6,016 nt of DNA from Tessaracoccus flavescens. Its GTDB lineage: Bacteria > Actinomycetota > Actinomycetes > Propionibacteriales > Propionibacteriaceae. Made by a program: the position numbers and the translations under genes. Position 1 is the stretch's first letter, and the number at the start of each line of letters is the position of its first letter. Location of the stretch: NCBI GenBank assembly GCA_020741375.1, contig DYZF01000229.1, positions 1 to 6,016 of the forward strand, written 5' to 3'. Of the stretch, positions 5,585-6,016 are shown piece by piece. The notes beneath the pieces are model-generated. The model was not told where the DNA came from, ran no database searches, and was given only the letters and a program-made list of their open reading frames with translations.

Positions 5585-5911
5585 ATGGCATTGGGATACA
5601 ACGAAGAACAGCCGACGCGCGAAGAGATCGACGAGACGACGGGCAACGTCGCCTTGGAGTTCGGACAGAACTGGTGCGGCTACTGCAAGGCGGCCAAGCC
5701 AGATCTCGACGGCGCCCTCGCGGGCCGCGACGTGGAGCGGATCAAGGTGGCGGACGGCAAGGGCCTGCCCTTGGGTCGCTCGTTCCAAGTGAAGCTGTGG
5801 CCCACGCTGGTCCTGCTTCGCGACGGCGTCGAGGTGGACCGTTTGGTTCGTCCACAGAGCCAGGACGAGGTCGCCGAGGCGCTCGATCGCGCCGGTTTCG
5901 GCATGCACTGA
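5585..5911 (+). CDS. Thioredoxin-like protein with WCGYC active site
   Basis: A 108-residue cytosolic protein of single-domain thioredoxin size with no signal peptide. The active site is W30-C31-G32-Y33-C34 at the start of a helix, preceded by a hydrophobic strand (VALEFG, 22-27). The cis-proline loop is LWPTLVLL with P73, followed by RDGVEVDRLV, the usual last strands. The Tyr between the cysteines replaces the Pro of classical thioredoxin (CGPC), so its redox potential and partners may differ; it could be a reductase for specific substrates rather than the general thioredoxin. It lies 9 bases after treS on the same strand and has no Shine-Dalgarno, so it may be co-transcribed with treS or made from a leaderless transcript of its own. 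A GTG or later start would cut into the fold, so the ATG at 5585 is kept. The functional link to treS is unknown. Confidence 0.88.
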   Translation: MALGYNEEQPTREEIDETTGNVALEFGQNWCGYCKAAKPDLDGALAGRDVERIKVADGKGLPLGRSFQVKLWPTLVLLRDGVEVDRLVRPQSQDEVAEALDRAGFGMH

Positions 5912-5919
5912 TCCCCGAT

Positions 5920-5949
5920 TTGAACTTGGGGCCGGGGAGGGTTTAGAGT
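5920..5949 (+). promoter_or_regulatory. Candidate promoter of tRNA-Lys
   Basis: TTGAAC (5920-5925) and TAGAGT (5944-5949) are separated by 18 bases, a housekeeping-sigma arrangement. Transcription would start near 5956, about 6 bases before the tRNA. The GC-rich spacer contains GGGGCCGGGGAGGG. Confidence 0.6.
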
Positions 5950-5961
5950 TACTCCTCGCGC

Positions 5962-6016
<55 letters not shown>

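Noticed and set aside
5913..5931. CCCCGA/TTGGGG hairpin after the thioredoxin-like gene as a terminator
   Set aside because: It is a 6-bp stem including a G-T pair, is followed by GC-rich sequence rather than Ts, and overlaps the -35 of tRNA-Lys.
5104..5946. 280-codon plus-strand frame overlapping the treS 3' end and the thioredoxin-like gene
   Set aside because: It is out of frame with two well-supported genes, Arg/Pro/Ala/Ser-rich, and has no domain or ribosome site.

Overview
The window is a GC-rich stretch of a bacterial chromosome, most likely from an actinobacterium. The signs are high-GC codon use, a DEDDh oligoribonuclease next to tRNA-His, a TreS close to mycobacterial TreS as I remember it, a dynamin-like GTPase of an actinobacterial type, and several start codons that lack a Shine-Dalgarno site but follow a TANNNT hexamer. 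Genus cannot be fixed from the sequence; a Propionibacteriaceae-like host is only a guess.

Layout from left to right. Positions 1-1981, minus strand: a PrsW-family intramembrane protease gene overlaps by 4 bases (ATGA) the start of a P-loop GTPase gene that runs off the left edge. Positions 2037-2642, plus strand: a 2H phosphoesterase ('2'-5' RNA ligase' family) gene, divergent from prsW across 55 bases. It converges on tRNA-His (minus), with one symmetrical terminator hairpin between them. Positions 2802-3467, minus: orn, directly upstream of tRNA-His. Positions 3555-3627, plus: tRNA-Arg(TCT), divergent from orn. Positions 3764-5575, plus: treS, with a 136-base leader after the tRNA. Positions 5585-5911, plus: a small thioredoxin-like protein gene, 9 bases after treS. 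Positions 5962-6016: the first 55 bases of tRNA-Lys(CTT), cut by the right edge.

How the genes relate. The protease and GTPase are very probably one transcription unit acting at the membrane. Orn, the 2H phosphoesterase and the tRNAs make a loose RNA-metabolism neighbourhood, but most of it is independent housekeeping units with their own promoters. TreS interconverts maltose and trehalose; its common partner, a maltokinase gene, is not present in the window, and a CGYC thioredoxin-like protein follows instead.

I see no mobile element, CRISPR array, phage gene or defence cassette. The window is mostly ordinary core genome. The parts most worth a second look are the coupled PrsW/dynamin-like GTPase pair, the recurrent leaderless-type promoter geometry, and the unterminated tRNA-Arg to treS interval with its potential leader structures.
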